Positions 1 to 9,510 are shown, counted from the first letter of the stretch. The stretch is 64,000 nt of DNA from Streptomyces sp. BV286 (GCF_019090165.1 NZ_JAHRIB010000127.1:50511-114510); one strand, 5' to 3'. The notes: generated by a model from the letters alone, not told the origin. Numbers and translations are program-made.

Positions 1-635
1 AGGTCGGCGATCAGGTCCTCGCGCTCGACGCCGAGGGGGATACGCAGCCCCGCGCCACCGTCCGCACCGAACTGTTCCACGCGGCCGAGGTGGGAACGGG
101 TGAGCTTGAGATCCTTGAGGTAGGCGCCGAGCCGGTCGACGTGCTGAGCGTGCTCGCGGACGGCGAAGCTGAGCACAGGCTTCCCTGCGGGCGTCAGCGC
201 GATGTCGGTGCGTGCCTCGCCGATGGTGCGGGACACGAGACCCCGCAACTGGTAGGGATCGCCCGCGCGAAGCACGAACGCGAGCCCGAACCGCTTGTTG
301 ACGTAGCTGTCCTCCAGCATCCGGTAGCCCATGTCGGCGCCGAGGGCGTACACCATGCCATCGACGGCGAGCAGATGCAGGGCGGCGGGCCGACTGGAGG
401 AGATGGTGAAGGACTCTCCGTAGCCGCTGGAGAAGACATCACCCCAACCCACCTGCTCCCTGTCGTTGGGGACGATGACCGCGATCTGCTGGATCGGCTC
501 CTGCGGCGCAGAGACCCTCAGTACAGCGTGGGGGGTGTTCAGGTACTTCTGGTTCACCGCCTCCAGCATGGCCTCGACGGTCGGGGTGACGCCGGGGAGC
601 TGGTAGACGGTGCGGGTGCAGGTGCGAAGAGCCAT
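1..635 (-). CDS. DUF6119 / TIGR04141 family protein (3' part beyond window)
   Basis: I translated the bottom strand from the ATG at 635; it stays open to base 1, giving about 211 residues of an incomplete protein. It begins MALRTCTRTVYQLPGVTP, and in the middle reads SSSRPAALHLLAV, then FGLAFVLRAGDPYQLRGL, followed by a TRTIGEAR-like stretch. This layout (a TS/SS..GA-L block, an FGxR/FGLxF block, then a region ending in a conserved Asp-rich part) matches the TIGR04141 'sporadically distributed' (DUF6119) family, which is often found beside restriction systems. GGAGG lies 5 nt before the ATG at 635, which favours it over the in-frame ATG at 647. Molecular function is unknown. Its position next to a type I restriction operon suggests a defence accessory role; that part is inference. 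Confidence 0.68.
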   Translation of the reverse strand, partial: MALRTCTRTVYQLPGVTPTVEAMLEAVNQKYLNTPHAVLRVSAPQEPIQQIAVIVPNDREQVGWGDVFSSGYGESFTISSSRPAALHLLAVDGMVYALGADMGYRMLEDSYVNKRFGLAFVLRAGDPYQLRGLVSRTIGEARTDIALTPAGKPVLSFAVREHAQHVDRLGAYLKDLKLTRSHLGRVEQFGADGGAGLRIPLGVEREDLIAD

Positions 636-748
636 GAGTGCCTCCATGCGGCAGGGGAGCGCGATGTGCGCGGGACGGGATAACAGGTGCGTGCCTTACG
701 GGTGTTGAAAGAAGTGGCGAGCGGTGAGGTCGAAGTGATGCGACGTGG

Positions 749-880
749 TCAAACCACGGGCAGGTGCGGTACGTGGCCTGTCCTGCTGAGTGCGGTGAGG
801 ACGCGGTTCGCGCGGTGGTTCCTGGTCCGGGCGGCGAAGTCGTCGGTCAGGCGCTGGACGAGGGTGGGGGTTGCGGACAT
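749..880 (-). CDS. possible small protein, 43 aa
   Basis: A short bottom-strand frame opens at an ATG (880) and stops at 749, giving MSATPTLVQRLTDDFAARTR followed by a basic stretch and a PHLPVV end. It lies upstream of, and in the same direction as, the DUF6119 gene. The purine-rich AGAGG about 11 nt before the ATG is a modest ribosome site. The peptide is basic, has no cysteine and no membrane segment. I do not recognise a family. It may be a real small gene of the defence island or chance coding. Confidence 0.3.
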   Translation of the reverse strand: MSATPTLVQRLTDDFAARTRNHRANRVLTALSRTGHVPHLPVV

Positions 881-1047
881 GGCGCGGCTGCCTCTCTTGC
901 GGGAATGGAAGGGATCCGGGATCGGAGTGGTGGTGCTGGCGGCTTGGGAGACGTCGGTGCGTCTCCCTGGCCGATGGGCCTCGGCGGAAGGCCGGGGCCT
1001 GACGCATCCAAAGTGGCAGACAGGTCGTGGAAAGCAGAATTGAAATC

Positions 1048-1067
1048 CTGATAACCAGGGTTATCAG
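1048..1067. promoter_or_regulatory. 20-bp operator-like palindrome upstream of the restriction operon
   Basis: The sequence is a perfect inverted repeat, CTGATAACC-AG-GGTTATCAG, with 9-bp arms. It lies 118 bp before the first gene of the restriction-modification operon, in an A+T-richer stretch of a gene-free gap (881-1184). The GGTTATC half-site recurs in the phased repeats at 11269-11294 before the GntR-linked genes. A small repressor acting on the operon promoter is the likely reading. Nothing else was seen in the gap. Confidence 0.5.
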
Positions 1068-1184
1068 ATGCCTCAGAGGTCCATTTTCAGATCGGCGATA
1101 GAGTCTGTGATGCCTGCAGATGAGCCGGCGACGTCAGGACGTACAAGCCGTGCGTGATCCGCCTGCGGAGAGGAGTGAGACCAG

Positions 1185-3326
1185 ATGCCCACTGAGCACG
1201 AGGCGGCGACTTTCATCCTGCCGGATCAGACGCTCTGGCGGATCACGTACACGGAAATCGGGACCTTGGCTCAGGTCCAACGTCCCGTCGTCACCACCTG
1301 GGCCCGCCGGTACCCAGACTTTCCCGCGCCGGTGGAGCACGACGGCACCCGCCCGCTCTTCGACGGTCACGCCGTCGTCCGATGGCTTCTGGACACCGGA
1401 CGAGGCAACGCCGACGCCCGCCACCTGCGCGGCGAGCTCGCCCTCCACACCCTCGCCGCATGGAGCGAACGGTTGCCGGGAGCGGCCCTCGTCGACACCC
1501 TGACGTCACTGATCTGCCTGCGCCGTCATGACGACATGCCGCTTGCCGCCGACGGATGGCCCGAGCTGGTTGAGCGCGCCCGGTACTTCGATGAGGAAGA
1601 CGCCTTCTTCGCCCGTGAGATCGCGGCGGCCGCCCAATCCGGGGAGCAGCTCGATGGCCTCCGGGCCGTGGCCGACGAACTGGTCGAGACCGCGTACTCG
1701 CCGGCCGAACCGTTCACCTGGATCCTCGACGCGCGCCGCCGCCTGGGCGCCCATCACCTGGCGAAGGATTCCGTCACCCCGGCCATGGCCCAGTGCATCG
1801 CCCGACTCTCTGGCATCGAGGAGATGGCGGACGGCCGTGTCATCGGTATCCCTTACGTGCGGACCGGCGACCTCCTGACGGCCCTGCGTGACACGGACGT
1901 CACGGACACAGGACACCTCTACCAGGCCTGCGACCCGGACCCGTCCCTGGTGCGCCTGGTCCGGCGCCGGGCCTTGGTCCACGACATCGCGGAGTTCGAA
2001 CTCGACATCTGTGAGGGCGATGAGCTGCCCATCGAAGCCTTCGACGCGCCCGACCTCATCACTGCCGTGCTCCCTTACGAGGCGGGCGAGGACCGGGACC
2101 CGCTGGTTGCGCTGGAGCGCATAGAGGCCCTGACCGACCTCCTCGCGGACGGCCGCATGGCGGTGGTCCTCGGCCCCGCCGATGCCCTCGCCCAGGCACT
2201 GCCCCCGCGAGGGGAGGCGGACCGGTTGCGCCAATCCCTGCTCACCTCTGGTCTGGTCAAGGCCGTCGTCAACCTCCCCGGTGGGGTCATGCCCTACCGG
2301 CCCGCCTACCGCACCGCCCTGTGGGTGTTGCACCGCACCCCGCAGGAGCAGCGACGAGGCCGCGTCCTCCTCATCGACCTCTCCGCGCAGGACCTGACCC
2401 ACCGCACCCTCGACGCGCTGTGCGAGGACGTCCACATCTGGCGCACGGCCAACTGGGACGACGACGGCCGCCACGAACCGCGTCACGGCGTCATCCTGCC
2501 AATCCAGGTTTTGGACGGCCGGCCAGGTATCGCCTTCACCCCCCAACACCGTTCCCACGCCAGCCGCTACACCAGCGCGGTGATCGACCGCCCCGCCCTG
2601 ATCTCGGAACTCGAAGTACGCCTGAGCCGGCTCACCGACGCCGCGCATCGCCAGCACGATCAACGCCCGGAATTACGCACTCGCGCGGCACTCCGTCCTT
2701 CCGACCGGCCCATACGGCGCACCACAGTCACCCGACTCCTCAAGGAACGCCGCCTGCGCAAACTGCCGGGCCACCGCATCGACGCCGAGCACCTTCGACC
2801 TGAGGGCCGTTACGACGTCATCACTCCTGCCGAGATCACCGGCACCGCCCCGGTCGGCACGCACCGCATCGACCGTGCGGTGCTGATGACGGCGTACGAG
2901 CACGCTCAGTTCACCGAACCCGGCGACGTGGTCATCACCGTCACTCCCCGCTTCGGGGTCTACGTCGACGAGGAGGGCCTGTCGGTCGTCGCGTATCCAG
3001 CCCGTGTCCTACGTGTCCGCCCCGGAGCCGAACAACCGCTCCGCCCACGTGTGTTGGCCGCCCTGCTTCGCGCGGCAGCGGCCGAACACCGCCGCACCAG
3101 TGGAGCCGTCCGGGCTGCCCGACGCATCGAGGACATGGCGATACCGGACCTGGATCCCGACGAAGCCGCCCGCTGTGACGCCCTGCTCGTCGAGATCGCC
3201 CGGCGTGCCGCACTTCTACGCGAACAGGCTGCGGCGCTGGAGGACTTGAGCCGTCTGACGGCCGCCGGCCTCACCGACGGCACCCTCACGATCCTCGCCC
3301 CCGACTTTCCGAGCCACGCACTCTGA
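1185..3326 (+). CDS. degenerate N6-methyltransferase-like / HsdS-like fusion protein
   Basis: This 713-residue protein opens the type I restriction operon, 24 bp before hsdM. Residues about 20-75 look like a helix-turn-helix that reads a DNA site (ITYTEIGTLAQVQRPVVTTW). Residues about 190-400 follow the fold order of an N6-adenine methylase: TPAMAQCIARL, then YQACDPDPSLVRLVRR, and AVVLGPADAL..LVKAVVNLPGGV. The SAM motif DPACGSG is replaced by GIPYVRTGD, and the catalytic NPPF by VLPYE. Residues about 510-690 resemble one HsdS target-recognition half with its coiled coil (PDLDPDEAARCDALLVEIAR). I infer a non-catalytic DNA-binding subunit or regulator of the neighbouring enzyme. The start is chosen because the upstream GAGAGGAGTGAGACC supplies a ribosome site. 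Confidence 0.75.
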   Translation: MPTEHEAATFILPDQTLWRITYTEIGTLAQVQRPVVTTWARRYPDFPAPVEHDGTRPLFDGHAVVRWLLDTGRGNADARHLRGELALHTLAAWSERLPGAALVDTLTSLICLRRHDDMPLAADGWPELVERARYFDEEDAFFAREIAAAAQSGEQLDGLRAVADELVETAYSPAEPFTWILDARRRLGAHHLAKDSVTPAMAQCIARLSGIEEMADGRVIGIPYVRTGDLLTALRDTDVTDTGHLYQACDPDPSLVRLVRRRALVHDIAEFELDICEGDELPIEAFDAPDLITAVLPYEAGEDRDPLVALERIEALTDLLADGRMAVVLGPADALAQALPPRGEADRLRQSLLTSGLVKAVVNLPGGVMPYRPAYRTALWVLHRTPQEQRRGRVLLIDLSAQDLTHRTLDALCEDVHIWRTANWDDDGRHEPRHGVILPIQVLDGRPGIAFTPQHRSHASRYTSAVIDRPALISELEVRLSRLTDAAHRQHDQRPELRTRAALRPSDRPIRRTTVTRLLKERRLRKLPGHRIDAEHLRPEGRYDVITPAEITGTAPVGTHRIDRAVLMTAYEHAQFTEPGDVVITVTPRFGVYVDEEGLSVVAYPARVLRVRPGAEQPLRPRVLAALLRAAAAEHRRTSGAVRAARRIEDMAIPDLDPDEAARCDALLVEIARRAALLREQAAALEDLSRLTAAGLTDGTLTILAPDFPSHAL

Positions 3327-3350
3327 CACCTAGAAGGAGCCCTGCACCTC

Positions 3351-4973
3351 ATGCCTCCGGCTAAGAAGAAGCCCGCCCCGCAAGGGGAGTTGTTCTCCGC
3401 GTCCACTCCCAAGGAGATCCAGGACATCCTCTGGAAGGCCGCCGACAAGCTGCGCGGCTCCATGGACGCCCCCCAGTACAAGGAGTTCGTCCTCGGCCTG
3501 ATCTTCCTCAAGTACATCTCGGACGCCTTCGACGAGCGCCGCGAAGCGCTAGCCAAGGAGCTCGCAGACGAGGGAATCGAGGAGGAGCGCCAGGCCGAAC
3601 TCCTGGAAGACAAGGACGAGTACACCGGCGAACACGTCTTCTGGGTCCCTGAAACCGCCCGATGGAGTTGGATCGCGGCGAACGCCAAGGCCAAGGGCGT
3701 CGGCCTCCTCCTTAACGAGGCCATGGACGCGATCATGCGCGAGAACCCCTCGCTCACCGGTGTCCTCCCTAAGATCTTCAACAGCGACAACGTCGATCAG
3801 AAGCGCCTCGCCGAACTCGTCGACCTGATCAGCGACGCCCGCTTCGGCGGCAGCGGCGACAAGCCCGCCCAGGATGTGCTCGGCGAGGTGTACGAGTACT
3901 TCCTCGGCAACTTCGCCCGCGCAGAGGGCAAGCGTGGCGGCGAGTTCTACACACCGCGGTCCGTCGTCCAGCTCCTGGTGGAGGTCCTGGAGCCGTACGA
4001 GGGCAGGGTGTACGACCCGGCGTGCGGCTCGGGCGGCATGTTCGTCCAGGCCGGTAAGTTCATCGAGGCGCACCGGGGCCGCGACCACAAGTCCGACATC
4101 GCGGTTTACGGCCAGGAACTCAACGAACGCACCTGGCGCCTGGCCAAGATGAACCTCGCCATCCACGGCATCGACGGCAACCTCGCCGCCCGCTGGGGCG
4201 ACACCTTCGCCGAGGACAAGCACCCGGACCTCAAGGCCGATTACGTCATGGCCAACCCGCCCTTCAACATCAAGGATTGGGCGCGCAAGGAGTCCGACCC
4301 GCGCTGGAAGTACGGCGTTCCCCCGAAGAACAACGCCAACTATGCCTGGCTCCAGCACATCATCGGCAAGCTCGGTGAGAACGGCTCGGCTGGCGTAGTC
4401 CTCGCCAACGGCTCGATGAGCAGCCAGCAGAGCGGTGAGGGCGAGATCCGCAAGGCGCTGGTCGAGGCGGACCTTGTGGCGTGCATGGTGGCGCTGCCTT
4501 CGCAGTTGTTCCGGACGACACAGATTCCGGCCTGCTTGTGGTTCCTGTCGCGCAACAAGTCGCCACAGGGCGCGAAGCGCCTGGACGACCGGCGTGGGGA
4601 GATCCTCTTCATCGACGCGCGTGCGATGGGCGAGATGGCCGACCGCACGGAGCGTGTGCTGACGGAGGCCGACCTCGCGAAGATCGCAGATACATATCAC
4701 GCGTGGCGAGGGACGAAGTCGGCACGCGAGGAAGGGCTTTCGTACGCGGATGAGCCCGGGTTCTGCTTCACCGCCGATCTGAAGACGGTGCGGGAGCACG
4801 GGTATGTGCTGACGCCGGGGCGGTACGTGGGCGCCGTTGAGGCGGAGGAAGAGGACGCGGGGGCGGTCGCGGAGAAGATCGCGCGGCTGACGGAGGAGCT
4901 GTACGCGCTCTTCGACAAGTCGGACGAGTTGGCGAAGGCGGTTCGGGTGCAGTTGGAGGGCATCAATGGCTAG
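3351..4973 (+). CDS. hsdM: type I restriction-modification methyltransferase subunit HsdM
   Basis: HsdM methylates adenine in the target site and forms the core of the HsdM2S1 methylase that also joins HsdR. The 540-residue protein has the N-terminal helical HsdM domain (YKEFVLGLIFLKYISDAF), the SAM motif DPACGSGG starting at Asp222, and the catalytic NPPF at Asn302. Its length is normal for the family. AGAAGGAG lies upstream of the ATG at 3351. The last 8 bases overlap hsdS, so the two are translationally coupled. All key residues are present, in contrast to the degenerate copy just upstream. Confidence 0.96.
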   Translation: MPPAKKKPAPQGELFSASTPKEIQDILWKAADKLRGSMDAPQYKEFVLGLIFLKYISDAFDERREALAKELADEGIEEERQAELLEDKDEYTGEHVFWVPETARWSWIAANAKAKGVGLLLNEAMDAIMRENPSLTGVLPKIFNSDNVDQKRLAELVDLISDARFGGSGDKPAQDVLGEVYEYFLGNFARAEGKRGGEFYTPRSVVQLLVEVLEPYEGRVYDPACGSGGMFVQAGKFIEAHRGRDHKSDIAVYGQELNERTWRLAKMNLAIHGIDGNLAARWGDTFAEDKHPDLKADYVMANPPFNIKDWARKESDPRWKYGVPPKNNANYAWLQHIIGKLGENGSAGVVLANGSMSSQQSGEGEIRKALVEADLVACMVALPSQLFRTTQIPACLWFLSRNKSPQGAKRLDDRRGEILFIDARAMGEMADRTERVLTEADLAKIADTYHAWRGTKSAREEGLSYADEPGFCFTADLKTVREHGYVLTPGRYVGAVEAEEEDAGAVAEKIARLTEELYALFDKSDELAKAVRVQLEGING

Positions 4974-6201
4974 TTGGGATTTCGTCGCCTATGAGTCTCT
5001 TGCGTCGAAGGATCGCTCTGCCTTCTCCATGGGGCCGTTCGGTTCTAAGATCACGAAGGAAAATTATGTCGAGTCCGGAGTTCCCGTAATTCGCGGCGTA
5101 AACTTGACTCGCGGCGCGTTCGTTGACGACGGTTACGTTTTTATCAACGAAGAAAAGGCAGACGAGATTGGGCCCGCAAACGTAAAGCCCGGGGATCTGA
5201 TCTTCACTCACCGTGGAACCATCGGCCAGGTTTCCATGGTTACGCGAAATCCGAAGTTCCGCCGATATGTCATCGGGTCAAGCCAGGTGAAGACCAGGCT
5301 TGACGAGGAAATTGCGGTTCCGGAATTCTATCATTACTGGTTCCAGTCGAGTGAGGGGCAGCGATCGATTCTAGCTAACGCGTCGACAGTTGGTGTGCCG
5401 GGAATCGCCACTCCACTGACGTCTATCCGGAACCTCAAAGTCCCGCATCCCCCGCTTTGGGAACAGACGGCTGTGGCTGCCGTGCTCGGGGCGCTGGACG
5501 ACAAAATCGCCGTCAACGAGCGCATCGCGGCTACGTATGAAGCATTGCTCCAGGTGAGGTTTGCCGAGTTGGGGATGGCTGACGAGCCTGACGGTGCGCG
5601 GGCCATTCCTCTGACGGATCTGATCGCCTTCAATCCCAAGCTGGGAAAACCCAGCGAGGAAGAGCCCGTCTATGTCGACATGGCTGCACTCCAGACAAAT
5701 CGGGCAGGGATTCCTTCCTGGAGTCGACGCGTTCCGAAGTCTGGGCCGCGATTCATGAACGGCGACACCCTTCTGGCACGCATTACTCCGTGCCTGGAGA
5801 ACGGTAAAACCGGCTACGTCGACTTCATGAGTGACGAGGAGATCGGGCTCGGATCCACTGAATTCATCGTGATGCGCTCCCGGCCGGGAGTCCCCAGTGA
5901 GTTGAGCTACTTCATTGCACGTGATGCGCGATTCCGGGCTCACGCCATTCGCAACATGGCTGGAACATCGGGGCGCCAGCGTGTCAGTGCGGCAGATGCT
6001 TCCAACTACCTGGTGAACGAGCCCGACCCGACTGCGCTCGGAGATTTTGGGCAGCAGGCATCGTCGGCCTTCGTGCACATGAAATCTCTGGAGGGCGAGT
6101 CCCGCACCCTCGCCACCCTCCGCGACACCCTCCTCCCTCAACTCATGTCCGGCCGACTGCGCGTCAAAGACGCCGAGAGGATCGTGGAGGGCCAGGTATG
6201 A
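4966..6201 (+). CDS. hsdS: type I restriction-modification specificity subunit HsdS
   Basis: HsdS selects the bipartite DNA target through two recognition domains separated by coiled coils. The 411-residue protein has the first recognition domain at about 1-155 and its helix at about 160-195 (PHPPLWEQTAVAAVLGALDDKIAVNERI). The second domain spans about 205-370, with a terminal helix ending LRDTLLPQLMSGRLRV. The two conserved helices are the usual HsdS repeats. The first recognition domain is clearly richer in A/T and uses codons rare in the neighbouring genes, which fits domain exchange. It overlaps hsdM by 8 bases and hsdR by 4. Confidence 0.95.
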   Translation: MASWDFVAYESLASKDRSAFSMGPFGSKITKENYVESGVPVIRGVNLTRGAFVDDGYVFINEEKADEIGPANVKPGDLIFTHRGTIGQVSMVTRNPKFRRYVIGSSQVKTRLDEEIAVPEFYHYWFQSSEGQRSILANASTVGVPGIATPLTSIRNLKVPHPPLWEQTAVAAVLGALDDKIAVNERIAATYEALLQVRFAELGMADEPDGARAIPLTDLIAFNPKLGKPSEEEPVYVDMAALQTNRAGIPSWSRRVPKSGPRFMNGDTLLARITPCLENGKTGYVDFMSDEEIGLGSTEFIVMRSRPGVPSELSYFIARDARFRAHAIRNMAGTSGRQRVSAADASNYLVNEPDPTALGDFGQQASSAFVHMKSLEGESRTLATLRDTLLPQLMSGRLRVKDAERIVEGQV

Positions 6202-9200
6202 CGAACGACGGTCGCGACAACCGCGACGGCACGTACGACTCCCACACCATCGCGAACCTCCCGAGCGGCAACTACCGTCCCTTGGAAGTCGACTGGGAGC
6301 ACCTCGCCCTCGACGAGCTCGTCGAGCTCGACTGGCCGAAGGCCGAGGGCAACGAACTAGCCCCCGGTTCCGGCCACCGCGCCTCCTGGGACGACCTCGT
6401 CCTCTACACCGATCTCCGTGACGCGATCGAGCGACTGAACCCCGACCTCCCCCCGGATGCCGTCCGTGACGCTCTCGCCACCGCCGCGACCCCCGCTTCG
6501 CAGGACGCATACGAGGAGAACCGGACCGCGCACGGCTTCCTGACCGCCGGCATCCGCTCCGTCACCTACACCGACTCCTTCGGCGCGGAACACAATCCCA
6601 CCGTCCGCGTCATCGACCTCACCGACCCCGACGCGAACACCTACCGTGCCGTCCGCCAGGTCATCGTGATCGACGGCGAGAAGAATCGCCGCTTCGACCT
6701 CGTCCTGTACGTCAACGGCCTCCCCCTCGCCGTGATCGAACTGAAGCGCGCCGGCGACGAAAGCGCCACCCTCGAAAGCGCGCACGCGCAGATCAGCCGG
6801 TATGTGGAGGAGTTCCCGACGGCGTTCCGCTACAACGCGCTGGTGTTGCTGTCCGATGGGATAACCGCCAAGTACGGCACCCCGTTCACGCCGTACGAGC
6901 ACTTCGCCCCGTGGAACACCGACGAGTTCGGCGCCCGCGTGGACCCTCTCCGAGGCGAGGGCATCGTCGACTCGGCTCAGAATCTCGCCCTGCACGGCCT
7001 GTTCACCCAGCCGCGATTCCTCGCCCTGATCGGCAGCTTCATAAACTTCGTACCGTCGAAGAAGACGAAGCGCATCGCCAAGCCGCACCAGTACTTCGCC
7101 GTCACCCGCGCCACCGACAAGGTACGGCAGGCCGCGGCCAGCGACGGCAAGGCGGGCGTGGTCTGGCACACACAGGGCTCGGGCAAGTCCGAGGAGATGG
7201 TGCTCACCAGCAACCTCGTCTCCCGCGACCCGGCCTTGCACAACCCGACCATCGTCGTCATCACCGACCGCAACGACCTCGACGATCAGCTGTACGGCAC
7301 CTTCCTGGAGAGCGAGGTGCTGCCGGAGAAGCCCCAACAGGTCGTCACCCGCGCCCAGTTGCGCGAGGAGCTGGCCGCCAAGCGTACCGGCGGCATCCTC
7401 TTCACGACCCTGCAGAAGTTCGGCAAGACCAAGGCGGAGAAGGAGTCGGGCACGGATCACCCGCTGCTCTCCGACCGCCGCAACATCATCGTCATCGTCG
7501 ACGAGGCCCACCGCAGCCACTACGACAAGCTCGACGGCTACGCCCGCCACCTGCGCGACGCACTTCCGCACGCGACCCTGCTCGCGTTCACCGGAACCCC
7601 GATCTCCGAGTCCGACCGCGACACGCGCGAGGTCTTCGGCGACTACATCGACGTATACGACCTGAAGCGGGCCGCCGACGACGGCGCGACCGTGAAGGTC
7701 TACCACGAGAGCCGCGTGGTGCAGCTCGTCCTCGACAGGGACGTCGACCCGACGTCTATCGACGAGGAAGCCGACCGGATCACCGACGGTCTCGATGACT
7801 CCGAGCGCTCCCGTATCGAGCAGGCCGTGGCCACCATGAACGCCATGTATGGTGCCCCGGCCCGGATACGGGATCTCACCCGGGACCTGGTCGAGCACTG
7901 GGAGGCGCGGCGCACACGGATGCAGCCCTTCGTCGGCGTCTCCGAGAGCGGCGGTGCACCGGGCAAGGCGATGATCGTCTGTGCCACCCGCGACATCTGC
8001 GTCCAGGTCTACGACCAGTTGCGCACGCTGCGGCCCGAGTGGCACAGCGACGACATCGACAAGGGCGCGATGAAGATCGTGTTCTCGTTCAACAGCCGTC
8101 AGGACAAGGACCACCTCAAGCCCCACGCCCTGCGCGACAGCCAGCGCAAGGCCGTCATCAACCGGGCCAAGGATCCCGACGACGAGTTGGAGCTGCTCAT
8201 CGTCCACAGCATGCTCCTGACCGGATTTGACGCACCGCCGATCCACACCATGTACCTGGACCGGCCCCTGAAGGGCGCCAACCTGATGCAGGCCCTCGCC
8301 CGCGTCAACCGCCGCTACCGGATGAAGGAGGACGGCCTTCTCGTCGGCTACGCCCCGCTCACCGAGAACCTGCAGCGGGCCATCGCCGAGTACTCGGAGT
8401 CCGATCAGAAGGACCGTACTCTCGGCCAGGACATCGACCGGGCCCTGGAGGAACTGCGAAACGAGTACGACATCCTCGACGAGATGCTCCACGGCTGGGA
8501 CTGGCGGGAGCGGCTCGCCCGGCCCACCCGGACGGCGTTCATCGACGCTGCCCTGGGCACCGCGAACTACCTGCGCAGTCCACAGACTCCGGGCAACAAC
8601 CCCGAGGAACTCGACAACCCGGAGGAGACACTCGCCCGCCGCTTCCGTAACCACGCACATCGCCTTGAACGCTTCTTCGCGCTCGTCGGCTCGTCGGCGG
8701 ACATCGGGGCGTGCTTCGAGGATCAGCCGTACTGGAAGCGGGACATCCAGTTCTTCGTCGAGGTCCGGGCGTACATGGCGAAGCTCGACGCCATGGAACG
8801 CGAGGCGCGGGGTCTGCCGATTTCTCGCGACGTACAGCTGTACCTCTCCCAGCTGACTTCCGCGGTCGTCGAGACGGGAGGTGTGACGGACCTCTTCGCC
8901 GAAGCCGGCCTGGAGACCGCGGACTTGACCTACCTCAACGACGCGCTCGTCGCCAAGCTGCAGGGCAGTGAGACCCCGCACCTGGCTGCGGAGGCCTTGC
9001 GCCGACTCGTCGAGCAGAAGATGCGCGAGGTCACCCGGCACAACATCGTCCGTCAGACGGCGTTCTCCGACCGCCTGCAGGAGCTGATGGTGCGTTACAT
9101 GCGTCAGCAGCTCACCAGCGCCGAAATCATCGCCAAGCTGGTCGAGATGGCCAAGGAGATCGCGAACGACGCCAGGCGAGGCGAACAGTTCACGCCTGCC

Positions 9201-9503
9201 CTCGACAACAACGAACTCGCCTTCTACGACGCCGTGGCTGACCTCGGCAGCGCCCGCGAGCTCATGGGCGACGAGACCCTCGCGGAGATCGCTCGCGAAC
9301 TCGTCGTGCAGATCCGACAGCAGCTCAAGCCGGACTGGATATCTCGTGAACCCGTCCGCGCCAAGCTCCGCACCACGATCAAGCGTCTTCTCGCCCGCCG
9401 CGGCTACCCGCCGAAGCAGGCCCCGGCAGCCATCGAGCTTGTGCTGAAGCAGATGGAACACTTCGCCAACGAGTGGTCCACGGACGGCACCGCCGCGCGC
9501 TGA
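6198..9503 (+). CDS. hsdR: type I restriction endonuclease HsdR
   Basis: HsdR is the translocating and cleaving subunit of the type I enzyme. The 1101-residue protein shows a PD-(D/E)xK nuclease core with Asp167, Glu181 and Lys183 (E-L-K). The helicase Walker A is QGSGKS with Lys330, and the DEAH box is at 435-438. Further motifs are AFTGTP and the motif VI region LMQALARVNRRYR. The C-terminal helical domain (about 700-1100) would bind HsdM. The start ATG overlaps the hsdS stop as ATGA. The nuclease and motor motifs look intact, so the enzyme is probably active. Confidence 0.96.
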   Translation: MTNDGRDNRDGTYDSHTIANLPSGNYRPLEVDWEHLALDELVELDWPKAEGNELAPGSGHRASWDDLVLYTDLRDAIERLNPDLPPDAVRDALATAATPASQDAYEENRTAHGFLTAGIRSVTYTDSFGAEHNPTVRVIDLTDPDANTYRAVRQVIVIDGEKNRRFDLVLYVNGLPLAVIELKRAGDESATLESAHAQISRYVEEFPTAFRYNALVLLSDGITAKYGTPFTPYEHFAPWNTDEFGARVDPLRGEGIVDSAQNLALHGLFTQPRFLALIGSFINFVPSKKTKRIAKPHQYFAVTRATDKVRQAAASDGKAGVVWHTQGSGKSEEMVLTSNLVSRDPALHNPTIVVITDRNDLDDQLYGTFLESEVLPEKPQQVVTRAQLREELAAKRTGGILFTTLQKFGKTKAEKESGTDHPLLSDRRNIIVIVDEAHRSHYDKLDGYARHLRDALPHATLLAFTGTPISESDRDTREVFGDYIDVYDLKRAADDGATVKVYHESRVVQLVLDRDVDPTSIDEEADRITDGLDDSERSRIEQAVATMNAMYGAPARIRDLTRDLVEHWEARRTRMQPFVGVSESGGAPGKAMIVCATRDICVQVYDQLRTLRPEWHSDDIDKGAMKIVFSFNSRQDKDHLKPHALRDSQRKAVINRAKDPDDELELLIVHSMLLTGFDAPPIHTMYLDRPLKGANLMQALARVNRRYRMKEDGLLVGYAPLTENLQRAIAEYSESDQKDRTLGQDIDRALEELRNEYDILDEMLHGWDWRERLARPTRTAFIDAALGTANYLRSPQTPGNNPEELDNPEETLARRFRNHAHRLERFFALVGSSADIGACFEDQPYWKRDIQFFVEVRAYMAKLDAMEREARGLPISRDVQLYLSQLTSAVVETGGVTDLFAEAGLETADLTYLNDALVAKLQGSETPHLAAEALRRLVEQKMREVTRHNIVRQTAFSDRLQELMVRYMRQQLTSAEIIAKLVEMAKEIANDARRGEQFTPALDNNELAFYDAVADLGSARELMGDETLAEIARELVVQIRQQLKPDWISREPVRAKLRTTIKRLLARRGYPPKQAPAAIELVLKQMEHFANEWSTDGTAAR

Positions 9504-9510
9504 CCGACCG

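Noticed and set aside
696..1007. A 103-codon bottom-strand frame
   Set aside because: It is basic, His/Pro/Arg-rich and lacks a ribosome site. The alternative 43-codon frame at 749-880 is more plausible.
6357..9461. A 1034-codon open frame antisense to hsdR
   Set aside because: It is a mirror of the G/C-biased hsdR codons. HsdR motifs on the other strand are intact, and the antisense product has no recognisable domains.
1185..9503. BREX or DISARM interpretation of the restriction locus
   Set aside because: No PglZ, BrxC, DrmA/B or phospholipase-type genes are present. The set is a type I system with one extra subunit.
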